DNA from: Parietaria judaica
Lineage: Eukaryota; Streptophyta; Magnoliopsida; Rosales; Urticaceae
NCBI GenBank assembly: GCA_954871525.1
Contig: OX940866.1
Coordinates: 37,460,521-37,524,520 of the forward strand
Length of the DNA stretch: 64,000 nt
Reading direction: 5' to 3'
The notes beneath the pieces were generated by a model. That model saw nothing but the letters and a program-made list of their open reading frames with translations, ran no database searches and had not been told where the DNA came from. Both the position numbers and the translations under genes were made by a program. The stretch's first letter is position 1. Each line of letters opens with the position of its first letter. This document shows, in pieces, positions 23,601 through 37,928 of the stretch.

Positions 23601-26565
23601 CATTGGAATTTGAATATAACAAGAGTTCTCATGCAAAAATATGCAAAGATTAAATTGTTGACGAGAAATGCCATAGGAAATGCTAGCATTTCTTTATTTT
23701 ACAATTTATACAACCTTAAATTTCGAACCAATTGAAAAAATAATTATTTTAGGGCTTATACATTGGAATTTGAATATAACAAGAGTTCTCATGCAAAAAT
23801 ATGCAAGGATTAAATTGTTAACGAGAAATGCCATAGGAAATGCTATAGCATTTCCTATAGCATTTCTTTATTTTACATTTTTTACAACCTTAAATTTTGA
23901 ACCAATTGAAAAAATAATGATTTTAGGGCTTATACATTGGAATTTGAATATAACAAGAGTTCTCATGAAAAAATACGCAAGGATTAAATGGTTGACGAGA
24001 AATGCTATAGGAAATGCTATAGCATTTCCTATAGCATTTCTTTATTTTACATTTTTTACAACCTTAAATTTCGAACCAATTGAAAAAATAATGATTTTAG
24101 GGCTTATACATTGGAATTTGAATATAACAAGAGTTCTCATGCAAAAATATGCAAAGATTAAATTGTTGACGAGAAATGCCATAGGAAATGCTAGCATTTC
24201 TTTATTTTACAATTTTTACAACCTTAAATTTCGAACCAATTGAAAAAATAATGATTTTAGGGCTTATACATTGGAATTTGAATATAACAAGAGTTCTCAT
24301 GCAAAAATATGCAAGGATTAAATTGTTGACGAGAAATGCCATAGGAAATGCTATAGCATTTCCTATAGCATTTCTTTATTTTACATTTTTTACAACCTTA
24401 AATTTCGAACCAATTGAAAAAATAATGATTTTAGGGCTTATACATTGGAATTTGAATATTACAAGCGTTCTCATGCAAAAATATGCAAGGATTAAATTGT
24501 TGACGAGAAATGCCATAGGAAATGCTATAGCATTTCCTATAGCATTTCTTTATTTTACAATTTTTACAACCTTAAATTTCGAACCAATTGAAAAAATAAT
24601 GATTTTAGGGCTTATACATTGGAATTTGAATATAACAAGAGTTCTCATGCAAAAATATGCAAGGATTAAATTGTTAACGAGAAATGCCATAGGAAATGCT
24701 ATAGCATTTCCTATAGCATTTCTTTATTTTACATTTTTTACAACCTTAAATTTTGAACCAATTGAAAAAATAATGATTTTAGGGCTTATACATTGGAATT
24801 TGAATATAACAAGAGTTCTCATGCAAAAATATGCAAGGATTAAATTGTTGACGAGAAATGCCATAGGAAATGCTAGCATTTCTTTATTTTACAATTTTTA
24901 AAACCTTAAATTTCGAACCAATTGAAAAAATAATGATTTTAGGGCTTATACATTGGAATTTGAATATAACAAGAGTTCTCATGCAAAAATATGCAAGGAT
25001 TAAATTGTTGACGAGAAATGCCATAGGAAATGCTAGCATTTCCTATAGCATTTCTTTATTTTACATTTTTTACAACCTTAAATTTCGAACCAATTGAAAA
25101 AATAATGATTTTAGGGCTTATACATTGGAATTTGAATATTACAAGCGTTCTCATGCAAAAATATGCAAGGATTAAATTGTTGACGAGAAATGCCATAGGA
25201 AATGCTATAGCATTTCCTATAGCATTTCTTTATTTTACATTTTTTACAACCTTAAATTTCGAACCAATTGAAAAAATAATGATTTTAGGGCTTATACATT
25301 GGAATTTGAATATAACAAGAGTTCTCATGCAAAAATATGCAAGGATTAAATTGTTAACGAGAAATGCCATAGGAAATGCTATAGCATTTCCTATAGAATT
25401 TCTTTATTTTACAATTTTTACAACCTTAAATTTTGAACCAATTGAAAAAATAATGATTTTAGGGCTTATACATTAGAATTTAAATATCACAAGAGTTCTC
25501 ATGAAAAAATACGCAAGGATTAAATGGTTGACGAGAAATGCCATAGGAAATGTTATAGCATTTCCTATAGCATTTCTTTATTTTACATTTTTTACAACCT
25601 TAAATTTCGAACCAATTGAAAAAATAATGATTTTAGGGCTTATACATTGGAATTTGAATATAACAAGAGTTCTCATGCAAAAATATGCAAAGATTAAATT
25701 GTTGACGAGAAATGCCATAGGAAATGCTAGCATTTCTTTATTTTACAATTTATACAACCTTAAATTTCGAACCAATTGAAAAAATAATGATTTTAGGGCT
25801 TATACATTGGAATTTGAATATAACAAGAGTTCTCATGCAAAAATATGCAAGGATTAAATTGTTGACGAGAAATGCCATAGGAAATGCTATAGCATTTCCT
25901 ATAGCATTTCTTTATTTTACATTTTTTACAACCTTAAATTTCGAACCAATTGAAAAAATAATGATTTTAGGGCTTATACATTGGAATTTGAATATTACAA
26001 GCGTTCTCATGCAAAAATATGCAAGGATTAAATTGTTGACGAGAAATGCCATAGGAAATGATATAGCATTTCCTATAGCATTTCTTTATTTTACAATTTT
26101 TACAACCTTAAATTTCGAACCAATTGAAAAAATAATGATTTTAGGGCTTATACATTGGAATTTGAATATAACAAGAGTTCTCATGCAAAAATATGCAAGG
26201 ATTAAATTGTTAACGAGAAATGCCATAGGAAATGCTATAGCATTTCCTATAGCATTTCTTTATTTTACATTTTTTACAACCTTAAATTTCGAACCAATTG
26301 AAAAAATAATGATTTTAGGGCTTATACATTGGAATTTGAATATAACAAGAGTTCTCATGCAAAAATATGCAAAGATTAAATTGTTGACGAGAAATGCCAT
26401 AGGAAATGCTAGCATTTCTTTATTTTACAATTTTTACAACCTTAAATTTCGAACCAATTGAAAAAATAATGATTTTAGGGCTTATACATTGGAATTTGAA
26501 TATAACAAGAGTTCTCATGAAAAAATATGCAAGGATTAAATTGTTGACGAGAAATGCCATAGGAA
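20603..26565 (+). repeat. Family A long block, 5,963 bp (35 monomers) with internal 13-mer duplication
   Basis: After the standard head (20603-21983) the block carries two runs of the same monomer order, starting at 160-bp monomers at 22666 and 24870, 2,204 bp apart (13 monomers: 160, 172, 3x174, 160, 160, 2x174, 160, 3x174). It ends with the 160-bp monomer before the next head at 26566. The block looks like a 13-mer-scale unit grown by internal duplication. Confidence 0.75.
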
Positions 26566-29500
26566 ATGTTATAGCATTTCTATAGAATTTCATTATTTTA
26601 CATTTTTTACAACCTTAAATTTCGAACCAATTGAAAAAATAATGATTTTAGGGCTTATACATTGAAATTTTAATATAATAAGAGTTCTCATGAAAAAATA
26701 TGCAAGGATTAAATTGTTGACGAGAAATGCCATAGGAAATGTTATAGCATTTCCTATAGCATTTCTTTATTTTACATTTTTTACAACCTTAAATTTCGAA
26801 CCAATTGAAAAAATAATGATTTTAGGGCTTATACATTGGAATTTGAATATTACAAGCGTTCTCATGCAAAAATATGCAAGGATTAAATTGTTGACGAGAA
26901 ATGCCATAGGAAATGCTAGCATTTCCTATAGAATTTCTTTATTTTACATTTTTTACAACCTTAAATTTCGAACCAATTGAAAAAATAATGATTTTAGGGC
27001 TTATACATTGGAATTTGAATATAACAAGAGTTCTCATGAAAAAATATGCAAGGATTAAATTGTTGACGAGAAATGCCATAGGAAATGTTATAGCATTTCC
27101 TATAGAATTTCATTATTTTACATTTTTTACAACCTTAAATTTTGAACCAATTGAAAAAATAATGATTTTAGGGCTTATACATTGGAATTTGAATATAACA
27201 AGAGTTCTCATGAAAAAATACGCAAGGATTAAATGGTTGACGAGAAATGCCATAGGAAATGCTAGCATTTCCTATAGAATTTCTTTATTTTACATTTTTT
27301 ACAACCTTAAATTTCGAACCAATTGAAAAAATAATGATTTTAGGGCTTATACATTGGAATTTGAATATTACAAGCGTTCTCATGCAAAAATATTCAAGGA
27401 TTAAATTGTTGACGAGAAATGCCATAGGAAATGCATTTCCTATAGAATTTCTTTATTTTACATTTTTTACAACCTTAAATTTCGAACCAATTGAAAAAAT
27501 AATTATTTTAGGGCTTATACATTGGAATTTGAATATAACAAGAGTTCTCATGCAAAAATATGCAAGGATTAAATTGTTAACGAGAAATGCCATAGGAAAT
27601 GCTATAGCATTTCCTATAGCATTTCTTTATTTTACATTTTTTACAACCTTAAATTTTGAACCAATTGAAAAAATAATGATTTTAGGGCTTATACATTGGA
27701 ATTTGAATATAACAAGAGTTCTCATGAAAAAATACGCAAGGATTAAATGGTTGACGAGAAATGCCATAGGAAATGCTATAGCATTTCCTATAGCATTTCT
27801 TTATTTTACATTTTTTACAACCTTAAATTTCGAACCAATTGAAAAAATAATGATTTTAGGGCTTATACATTGGAATTTGAATATAACAAGAGTTCTCATG
27901 CAAAAATATGCAAAGATTAAATTGTTGACGAGAAATGCCATAGGAAATGCTAGCATTTCTTTATTTTACAATTTTTACAACCTTAAATTTCGAACCAATT
28001 GAAAAAATAATGATTTTAGGGCTTATACATTGGAATTTGAATATAACAAGAGTTCTCATGCAAAAATATGCAAGGATTAAATTGTTGACGAGAAATGCCA
28101 TAGGAAATGCTATAGCATTTCCTATAGCATTTCTTTATTTTACATTTTTTACAACCTTAAATTTCGAACCAATTGAAAAAATAATGATTTTAGGGCTTAT
28201 ACATTGGAATTTGAATATTACAAGCGTTCTCATGCAAAAATATGCAAGGATTAAATTGTTGACGAGAAATGCCATAGGAAATGCTATAGCATTTCCTATA
28301 GCATTTCTTTATTTTACAATTTTTACAACCTTAAATTTCGAACCAATTGAAAAAATAATGATTTTAGGGCTTATACATTGGAATTTGAATATAACAAGAG
28401 TTCTCATGCAAAAATATGCAAGGATTAAATTGTTAACGAGAAATGCCATAGGAAATGCTATAGCATTTCCTATAGCATTTCTTTATTTTACATTTTTTAC
28501 AACCTTAAATTTTGAACCAATTGAAAAAATAATGATTTTAGGGCTTATACATTGGAATTTGAATATAACAAGAGTTCTCATGAAAAAATACGCAAGGATT
28601 AAATGGTTGACGAGAAATTCCATAGGAAATGCTATAGCAATTCCTATAGCATTTCTTTATTTTACATTTTTTACAACCTTAAATTTCGAACCAATTGAAA
28701 AAATAATGATTTTAGGGCTTATACATTGGAATTTGAATATAACAAGAGTTCTCATGCAAAAATATGCAAAGATTAAATTGTTGACGAGAAATGCCATAGG
28801 AAATGCTAGCATTTCTTTATTTTACAATTTTTACAACCTTAAATTTCGAACCAATTGAAAAAATAATGATTTTAGGGCTTATACATTGGAATTTGAATAT
28901 AACAAGAGTTCTCATGCAAAAATATGCAAGGATTAAATTGTTGACGAGAAATGCCATAGGAAATGCTATAGCATTTCATATAGCATTTCTTTATTTTACA
29001 TTTTTTACAACCTTAAATTTCGAACCAATTGAAAAAATAATGATTTTAGGGCTTATACATTGGAATTTGAATATTAAAGCGTTCTCATGCAAAAATATGC
29101 AAGGATTAAATTGTTGACGAGAAATGCCATAGGAAATGCTATAGCATTTCCTATAGCATTTCTTTATTTTACAATTTTTACAACCTTAAATTTCGAACCA
29201 ATTGAAAAAATAATGATTTTAGGGCTTATACATTGGAATTTGAATATAACAAGAGTTCTCATGCAAAAATATGCAAGGATTAAATTGTTAACGAGAAATG
29301 CCATAGGAAATGCTATAGCATTTCCTATAGCATTTCTTTATTTTACATTTTTTACAACCTTAAATTTCGAACCAATTGAAAAAATAATGATTTTAGGGCT
29401 TATACATTGGAATTTGAATATAACAAGAGTTCTCATGCAAAAATATGCAAAGATTAAATTGTTGACGAGAAATGCCATAGGAAATGCTAGCATTTCTTTA

Positions 29501-32500
29501 TTTTACAATTTTTACAACCTTAAATTTCGAACCAATTGAAAAAATAATGATTTTAGGGCTTATACATTGGAATTTGAATATAACAAGAGTTCTCATGCAA
29601 AAATATGCAAGGATTAAATTGTTGACGAGAAATGCCATAGGAAATGCTATAGCATTTCCTATAGCATTTCTTTATTTTACATTTTTTACAACCTTAAATT
29701 TCGAACCAATTGAAAACATAATGATTTTAGGGCTTATACATTGGAATTTGAATATTACAAGCGTTCTCATGCAAAAATATGCAAGGATTAAATTGTTGAC
29801 GAGAAATGCCAAAGGAAATGCATTTCCTATAGAATTTCTTTATTTTACATTTTTTACAACCTTAAATTTCGAACCAATTGAAAAAATAATTATTTTAGGG
29901 CTTATACATTGGAATTTGAATATAACAAGAGTTCTCATGCAAAAATATGCAAGGATTAAATTGTTAACGAGAAATGCCATAGGAAATGCTATAGCATTTC
30001 CTATAGCATTTCTTTATTTTACATTTTTTACAACCTTAAATTTTGAACCAATTGAAAAAATAATGATTTTAGGGCTTATACATTGGAATTTGAATATAAC
30101 AAGAGTTCTCATGAAAAAATACGCAATGATTAAATGGTTGACGAGAAATGCCATAGGAAATGCTATAGCATTTCCTATAGCATTTCTTTATTTTACAATT
30201 TTTACAACCTTAAATTTTGAACCAATTGAAAAAATAATGATTTTAGGGCTTATACATTGGAATTTGAATATAACAAGAGTTCTCATGCAAAAATATGCAA
30301 GGATTAAATTGTTGACGAGAAATGCCATAGGAAATGCTATAGCATTTCCTATAGAATTTCTTTATTTTACAATTTTTACAACCTTAAATTTCGAACCAAT
30401 TGAAAAAATAATGATTTTAGGGCTTATACATTGGAATTTAAATATAACAAGAGTTCTCATGCAAAAATATGCAAGGATTAAATTGTTGACGAGAAATGCC
30501 ATAGGAAATGCTATAGCATTTCCTATAGCATTTCTTTATTTTACATTTTTTACAACCTTAAATTTCAAACCAATTGAAAAAATAATGATTTTAGGGCTTA
30601 TACATTGGAATTTGAATATTACAAGCGTTCTCATGCAAAAATATGCAAGGATTAAATTGTTGACGAGAAATGCCATAGGAAATGCTATAGCATTTCCTAT
30701 AGCATTTCTTTATTTTACATTTTTTACAACCTTAAATTTTGAACCAATTGAAAAAATAATGATTTTAGGGCTTATACATTGGAATTTGAATATAACAAGA
30801 GTTCTCATGAAAAAATATGCAAGGATTAAATTGTTGACGAGAAATGCCATAGGAAATGTTATAGCATTTCTATAGAATTTCATTATTTTACATTTTTTAC
30901 AACCTTAAATTTCGAACCAATTGAAAAAATAATGATTTTAGGGCTTATACATTGAAATTTTAATATAATAAGAGTTCTCATGAAAAAATATGCAAGGATT
31001 AAATTGTTGACGAGAAATGCCATAGGAAATGTTATAGCATTTCCTATAGCATTTCTTTATTTTACATTTTTTACAACCTTAAATTTCGAACCAATTGAAA
31101 AAATAATGATTTTAGGGCTTATACATTGGAATTTGAATATTACAAGCGTTCTCATGCAAAAATATGCAAGGATTAAATTGTTGACGAGAAATGCCATAGG
31201 AAATGCTAGCATTTCCTATAGAATTTCTTTATTTTACATTTTTTACAACCTTAAATTTCGAACCAATTGAAAAAATAATGATTTTAGGGCTTATACATTG
31301 GAATTTGAATATAACAAGAGTTCTCATGAAAAAATATGCAAGGATTAAATTGTTGACGAGAAATGCCATAGGAAATGTTATAGCATTTCCTATAGAATTT
31401 CATTATTTTACATTTTTTACAACCTTAAATTTTGAACCAATTGAAAAAATAATGATTTTAGGGCTTATACATTGGAATTTGAATATAACAAGAGTTCTCA
31501 TGAAAAAATACGCAAGGATTAAATGGTTGACGAGAAATGCCATAGGAAATGCTAGCATTTCCTATAGAATTTCTTTATTTTACATTTTTTACAACCTTAA
31601 ATTTCGAACCAATTGAAAAAATAATGATTTTAGGGCTTATACATTGGAATTTGAATATTACAAGCGTTCTCATGCAAAAATATTCAAGGATTAAATTGTT
31701 GACGAGAAATGCCATAGGAAATGTATTTCCTATAGAATTTCTTTATTTTACATTTTTTACAACCTTAAATTTCGAACCAATTGAAAAAATAATTATTTTA
31801 GGGCTTATACATTGGAATTTGAATATAACAAGAGTTCTCATGCAAAAATATGCAAGGATTAAATTGTTAACGAGAAATGCCATAGGAAATGCTATAGCAT
31901 TTCCTATAGCATTTCTTTATTTTACATTTTTTACAACCTAAAATTTTGAACCAATTGAAAAAATAATGATTTTAGGGCTTATACATTGGAATTTGAATAT
32001 AACAAGAGTTCTCATGAAAAAATACGCAAGGATTAAATGGTTGACGAGAAATGCCATAGGAAATGCTATAGCATTTCCTATAGCATTTCTTTATTTTACA
32101 TTTTTTACAACCTTAAATTTCGAACCAATTGAAAAAATAATTATTTTAGGGCTTATACATTGGAATTTGAATATAACAAGAGTTCTCATGCAAAAATATG
32201 CAAGGATTAAATTGTTAACGAGAAATGCCATAGGAAATGCTATAGCATTTCCTATAGAATTTCTTTATTTTACATTTTTTACAACCTTAAATTTTGAACC
32301 AATTGAAAAAATAATGATTTTAGGGCTTATACATTGGAATTTGAATATAACAAGAGTTCTCATGAAAAAATACGCAAGGATTAAATGGTTGACGAGAAAT
32401 GCCATAGGAAATGCTATAGCATTTCCTATAGCATTTCTTTATTTTACATTTTTTACAACCTTAAATTTCGAACCAATTGAAAAAATAATTATTTTAGGGC

Positions 32501-33454
32501 TTATACATTGGAATTTGAATATAACAAGAGTTCTCATGCAAAAATATGCAAGGATTAAATTGTTAACGAGAAATGCCATAGGAAATGCTATAGCATTTCC
32601 TATAGCATTTCTTTATTTTACATTTTTTACAACCTTAAATTTTGAACCAATTGAAAAAATAATGATTTTAGGGCTTATACATTGGAATTTGAATATAACA
32701 AGAGTTCTCATGAAAAAATACGCAATGATTAAATGGTTGACGAGAAATGCCATAGGAAATGCTATAGCATTTCCTATAGCATTTCTTTATTTTACAATTT
32801 TTACAACCTTAAATTTTGAACCAATTGAAAAAATAATGATTTTAGGGCTTATACATTGGAATTTGAATATAACAAGAGTTCTCATGCAAAAATATGCAAG
32901 GATTAAATTGTTGACGAGAAATGCCATAGGAAATGCTATAGCATTTCCTATAGCATTTCTTTATTTTACAATTTTTACAACCTTAAATTTCGAACCAATT
33001 GAAAAAATAATGATTTTAGGGCTTATACATTGGAATTTAAATATAACAAGAGTTCTCATGCAAAAATATGCAAGGATTAAATTGTTGACGAGAAATGCCA
33101 TAGGAAATGCTATAGCATTTCCTATAGCATTTCTTTATTTTACATTTTTTACAACCTTAAATTTCAAACCAATTGAAAAAATAATGATTTTAGGGCTTAT
33201 ACATTGGAATTTGAATATTACAAGCGTTCTCATGCAAAAATATGCAAGGATTAAATTGTTGACGAGAAATGCCATAGGAAATGCTATAGCATTTCCTATA
33301 GCATTTCTTTATTTTACATTTTTTACAACCTTAAATTTTGAACCAATTGAAAAAATAATGATTTTAGGGCTTATACATTGGAATTTGAATATAACAAGAG
33401 TTCTCATGAAAAAATATGCAAGGATTAAATTGTTGACGAGAAATGCCATAGGAA

Positions 33455-36400
33455 ATGTTATAGCATTTCTATAGAATTTCATTATTTTACATTTTTTACA
33501 ACCTTAAATTTCGAACCAATTGAAAAAATAATTATTTTAGGGCTTATACATTGAAATTTTAATATAATAAGAGTTCTCATGCAAAAATATGCAAGGATTA
33601 AATTGTTGACGAGAAATGGCATAGGAAATGCTATAGCATTTCCTATAGCATTTCTTTATTTTACATTTTTTACAACCTTAAATTTCGAACCAATTGAAAA
33701 AATAATGATTTTAGGGCTTATACATTGGAATTTGAATATTACAAGCGTTCTCATGCAAAAATATGCAAGGATTAAATTGTTGACGAGAAATGCCATAGGA
33801 AATGCTAGCATTTCCTATAGAATTTCTTTATTTTACATTTTTTACAACCTTAAATTTCGAACCAATTGAAAAAATAATGATTTTAGGGCTTATACATTGG
33901 AATTTGAATATAACAAGAGTTCTCATGAAAAAATATGCAAGGATTAAATTGTTGACGAGAAATGCCATAGGAAATGTTATAGCATTTCCTATAGAATTTC
34001 ATTATTTTACATTTTTTACAACCTTAAATTTTGAACCAATTGAAAAAATAATGATTTTAGGGCTTATACATTGGAATTTGAATATAACAAGAGTTCTCAT
34101 GAAAAAATACGCAAGGATTAAATGGTTGACGAGAAATGCCATAGGAAATGCTAGCATTTCCTATAGAATTTCTTTATTTTACATTTTTTACAACCTTAAA
34201 TTTCGAACCAATTGAAAAAATAATGATTTTAGGGCTTATACATTGGAATTTGAATATTACAAGCGTTCTCATGCAAAAATATTCAAGGATTAAATTGTTG
34301 ACGAGAAATGCCATAGGAAATGCATTTCCTATAGAATTTCTTTATTTTACATTTTTTACAACCTTAAATTTCGAACCAATTGAAAAAATAATTATTTTAG
34401 GGCTTATACATTGGAATTTGAATATAACAAGAGTTCTCATGCAAAAATATGCAAGGATTAAATTGTTAACGAGAAATGCCATAGGAAATGCTATAGCATT
34501 TCCTATAGCATTTCTTTATTTTACATTTTTTACAACCTTAAATTTTGAACCAATTGAAAAAATAATGATTTTAGGGCTTATACATTGGAATTTGAATATA
34601 ACAAGAGTTCTCATGAAAAAATACGCAAGGATTAAATGGTTGACGAGAAATGCCATAGGAAATGCTATAGCAATTCCTATAGCATTTCTTTATTTTACAT
34701 TTTTTACAACCTTAAATTTCGAACCAATTGAAAAAATAATGATTTTAGGGCTTATACATTGGAATTTGAATATAACAAGAGTTCTCATGCAAAAATATGC
34801 AAAGATTAAATTGTTGACGAGAAATGCCATAGGAAATGCTAGCATTTCTTTATTTTACAATTTTTACAACCTTAAATTTCGAACCAATTGAAAAAATAAT
34901 GATTTTAGGGCTTATACATTGGAATTTGAATATAACAAGAGTTCTCATGCAAAAATATGCAAGGATTAAATTGTTGACGAGAAATGCCATAGGAAATGCT
35001 ATAGCATTTCATATAGCATTTCTTTATTTTACATTTTTTACAACCTTAAATTTCGAACCAATTGAAAAAATAATGATTTTAGGGCTTATACATTGGAATT
35101 TGAATATTACAAGCGTTCTCATGCAGAAATATGCAAGGATTAAATTGTTGACGAGAAATGCCATAGGAAATGCTATAGCATTTCCTATAGCATTTCTTTA
35201 TTTTACAATTTTTACAACCTTAAATTTCGAACCAATTGAAAAAATAATGATTTTAGGGCTTATACATTGGAATTTAAATATAACAAGAGTTCTCATGCAA
35301 AAATATGCAAGGATTAAATTGTTGACGAGAAATGCCATAGGAAATGCTATAGCATTTCCTATAGCATTTCTTTATTTTACATTTTTTACAACCTTAAATT
35401 TCAAACCAATTGAAAAAATAATGATTTTAGGGCTTATACATTGGAATTTGAATATTACAAGCGTTCTCATGCAAAAATATGCAAGGATTAAATTGTTGAC
35501 GAGAAATGCCATAGGAAATGCTATAGCATTTCCTATAGCATTTCTTTATTTTACATTTTTTACAACCTTAAATTTTGAACCAATTGAAAAAATAATGATT
35601 TTAGGGCTTATACATTGGAATTTGAATATAACAAGAGTTCTCATGAAAAAATATGCAAGGATTAAATTGTTGACGAGAAATGCCATAGGAAATGTTATAG
35701 CATTTCTATAGAATTTCATTATTTTACATTTTTTACAACCTTAAATTTCGAACCAATTGAAAAAATAATGATTTTAGGGCTTATACATTGAAATTTTAAT
35801 ATAATAAGAGTTCTCATGAAAAAATATGCAAGGATTAAATTGTTGACGAGAAATGCCATAGGAAATGTTATAGCATTTCCTATAGCATTTCTTTATTTTA
35901 CATTTTTTACAACCTTAAATTTCGAACCAATTGAAAAAATAATGATTTTAGGGCTTATACATTGGAATTTGAATATTACAAGCGTTCTCATGCAAAAATA
36001 TGCAAGGATTAAATTGTTGACGAGAAATGCCATAGGAAATGCTAGCATTTCCTATAGAATTTCTTTATTTTACATTTTTTACAACCTTAAATTTCGAACC
36101 AATTGAAAAAATAATGATTTTAGGGCTTATACATTGGAATTTGAATATAACAAGAGTTCTCATGAAAAAATATGCAAGGATTAAATTGTTGACGAGAAAT
36201 GCCATAGGAAATGTTATAGCATTTCCTATAGAATTTCATTATTTTACATTTTTTACAACCTTAAATTTTGAACCAATTGAAAAAATAATGATTTTAGGGC
36301 TTATACATTGGAATTTGAATATAACAAGAGTTCTCATGAAAAAATACGCAAGGATTAAATGGTTGACGAGAAATGCCATAGGAAATGCTAGCATTTCCTA

Positions 36401-37928
36401 TAGCATTTCTTTATTTTACATTTTTTACAACCTTAAATTTCGAACCAATTGAAAAAATAATGATTTTAGGGCTTATACATTGGAATTTGAATATTACAAG
36501 CGTTCTCATGCAAAAATATTCAAGGATTAAATTGTTGACGAGAAATGCCATAGGAAATGCATTTCCTATAGAATTTCTTTATTTTACATTTTTTACAACC
36601 TTAAATTTCGAACCAATTGAAAAAATAATTATTTTAGGGCTTATACATTGGAATTTGAATATAACAAGAGTTCTCATGCAAAAATATGCAAGGATTAAAT
36701 TGTTAACGAGAAATGCCATAGGAAATGCTATAGCATTTCCTATAGCATTTCTTTATTTTACATTTTTTACAACCTTAAATTTTGAACCAATTGAAAAAAT
36801 AATGATTTTAGGGCTTATACATTGGAATTTGAATATAACAAGAGTTCTCATGAAAAAATACGCAAGGATTAAATGGTTGACGAGAAATGCCATAGGAAAT
36901 GCTATAGCAATTCCTATAGCATTTCTTTATTTTACATTTTTTACAACCTTAAATTTCGAACCAATTGAAAAAATAATGATTTTAGGGCTTATACATTGGA
37001 ATTTGAATATAACAAGAGTTCTCATGCAAAAATATGCAAAGATTAAATTGTTGACGAGAAATGCCATAGGAAATGCTAGCATTTCTTTATTTTACAATTT
37101 TTACAACCTTAAATTTCGAACCAATTGAAAAAATAATGATTTTAGGGCTTATACATTGGAATTTGAATATAACAAGAGTTCTCATGCAAAAATATGCAAG
37201 GATTAAATTGTTGACGAGAAATGCCATAGGAAATGCTATAGCATTTCATATAGCATTTCTTTATTTTACATTTTTTACAACCTTAAATTTCGAACCAATT
37301 GAAAAAATAATGATTTTAGGGCTTATACATTGGAATTTGAATATTACAAGCGTTCTCATGCAGAAATATGCAAGGATTAAATTGTTGACGAGAAATGCCA
37401 TAGGAAATGCTATAGCATTTCCTATAGCATTTCTTTATTTTACAATTTTTACAACCTTAAATTTCGAACCAATTGAAAAAATAATGATTTTAGGGCTTAT
37501 ACATTGGAATTTAAATATAACAAGAGTTCTCATGCAAAAATATGCAAGGATTAAATTGTTGACGAGAAATGCCATAGGAAATGCTATAGCATTTCCTATA
37601 GCATTTCTTTATTTTACATTTTTTACAACCTTAAATTTCAAACCAATTGAAAAAATAATGATTTTAGGGCTTATACATTGGAATTTGAATATTACAAGCG
37701 TTCTCATGCAAAAATATGCAAGGATTAAATTGTTGACGAGAAATGCCATAGGAAATGCTATAGCATTTCCTATAGCATTTCTTTATTTTACATTTTTTAC
37801 AACCTTAAATTTTGAACCAATTGAAAAAATAATGATTTTAGGGCTTATACATTGGAATTTGAATATAACAAGAGTTCTCATGAAAAAATATGCAAGGATT
37901 AAATTGTTGACGAGAAATGCCATAGGAA
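33455..37928 (+). repeat. Two adjacent 2,237-bp 13-mer units of family A
   Basis: Units 33455-35691 and 35692-37928 have identical monomer length order: 173, 174, 172, 174, 172, 168, 174, 174, 160, 4x174. They share private variants: 'gctatagcaattcc' near 34670 and 36907, 'catttcatatagc' near 35008 and 37245, 'catgcagaaatatg' near 35122 and 37359, and 'aatttcaaacc' near 35400 and 37637. The third unit (37929-40165) has the same length order, but its tail monomers carry other variants, so it is a recombinant. Confidence 0.85.

Noticed and set aside
31966..33474. Long plus-strand open frames (up to about 500 codons) repeating a 58-residue hydrophobic unit
   Set aside because: They arise because the satellite period is a multiple of three. 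They end wherever a 172-, 173- or 160-bp monomer shifts frame, start at arbitrary ATGs, and show no promoter, intron or family match. Not annotated as genes.
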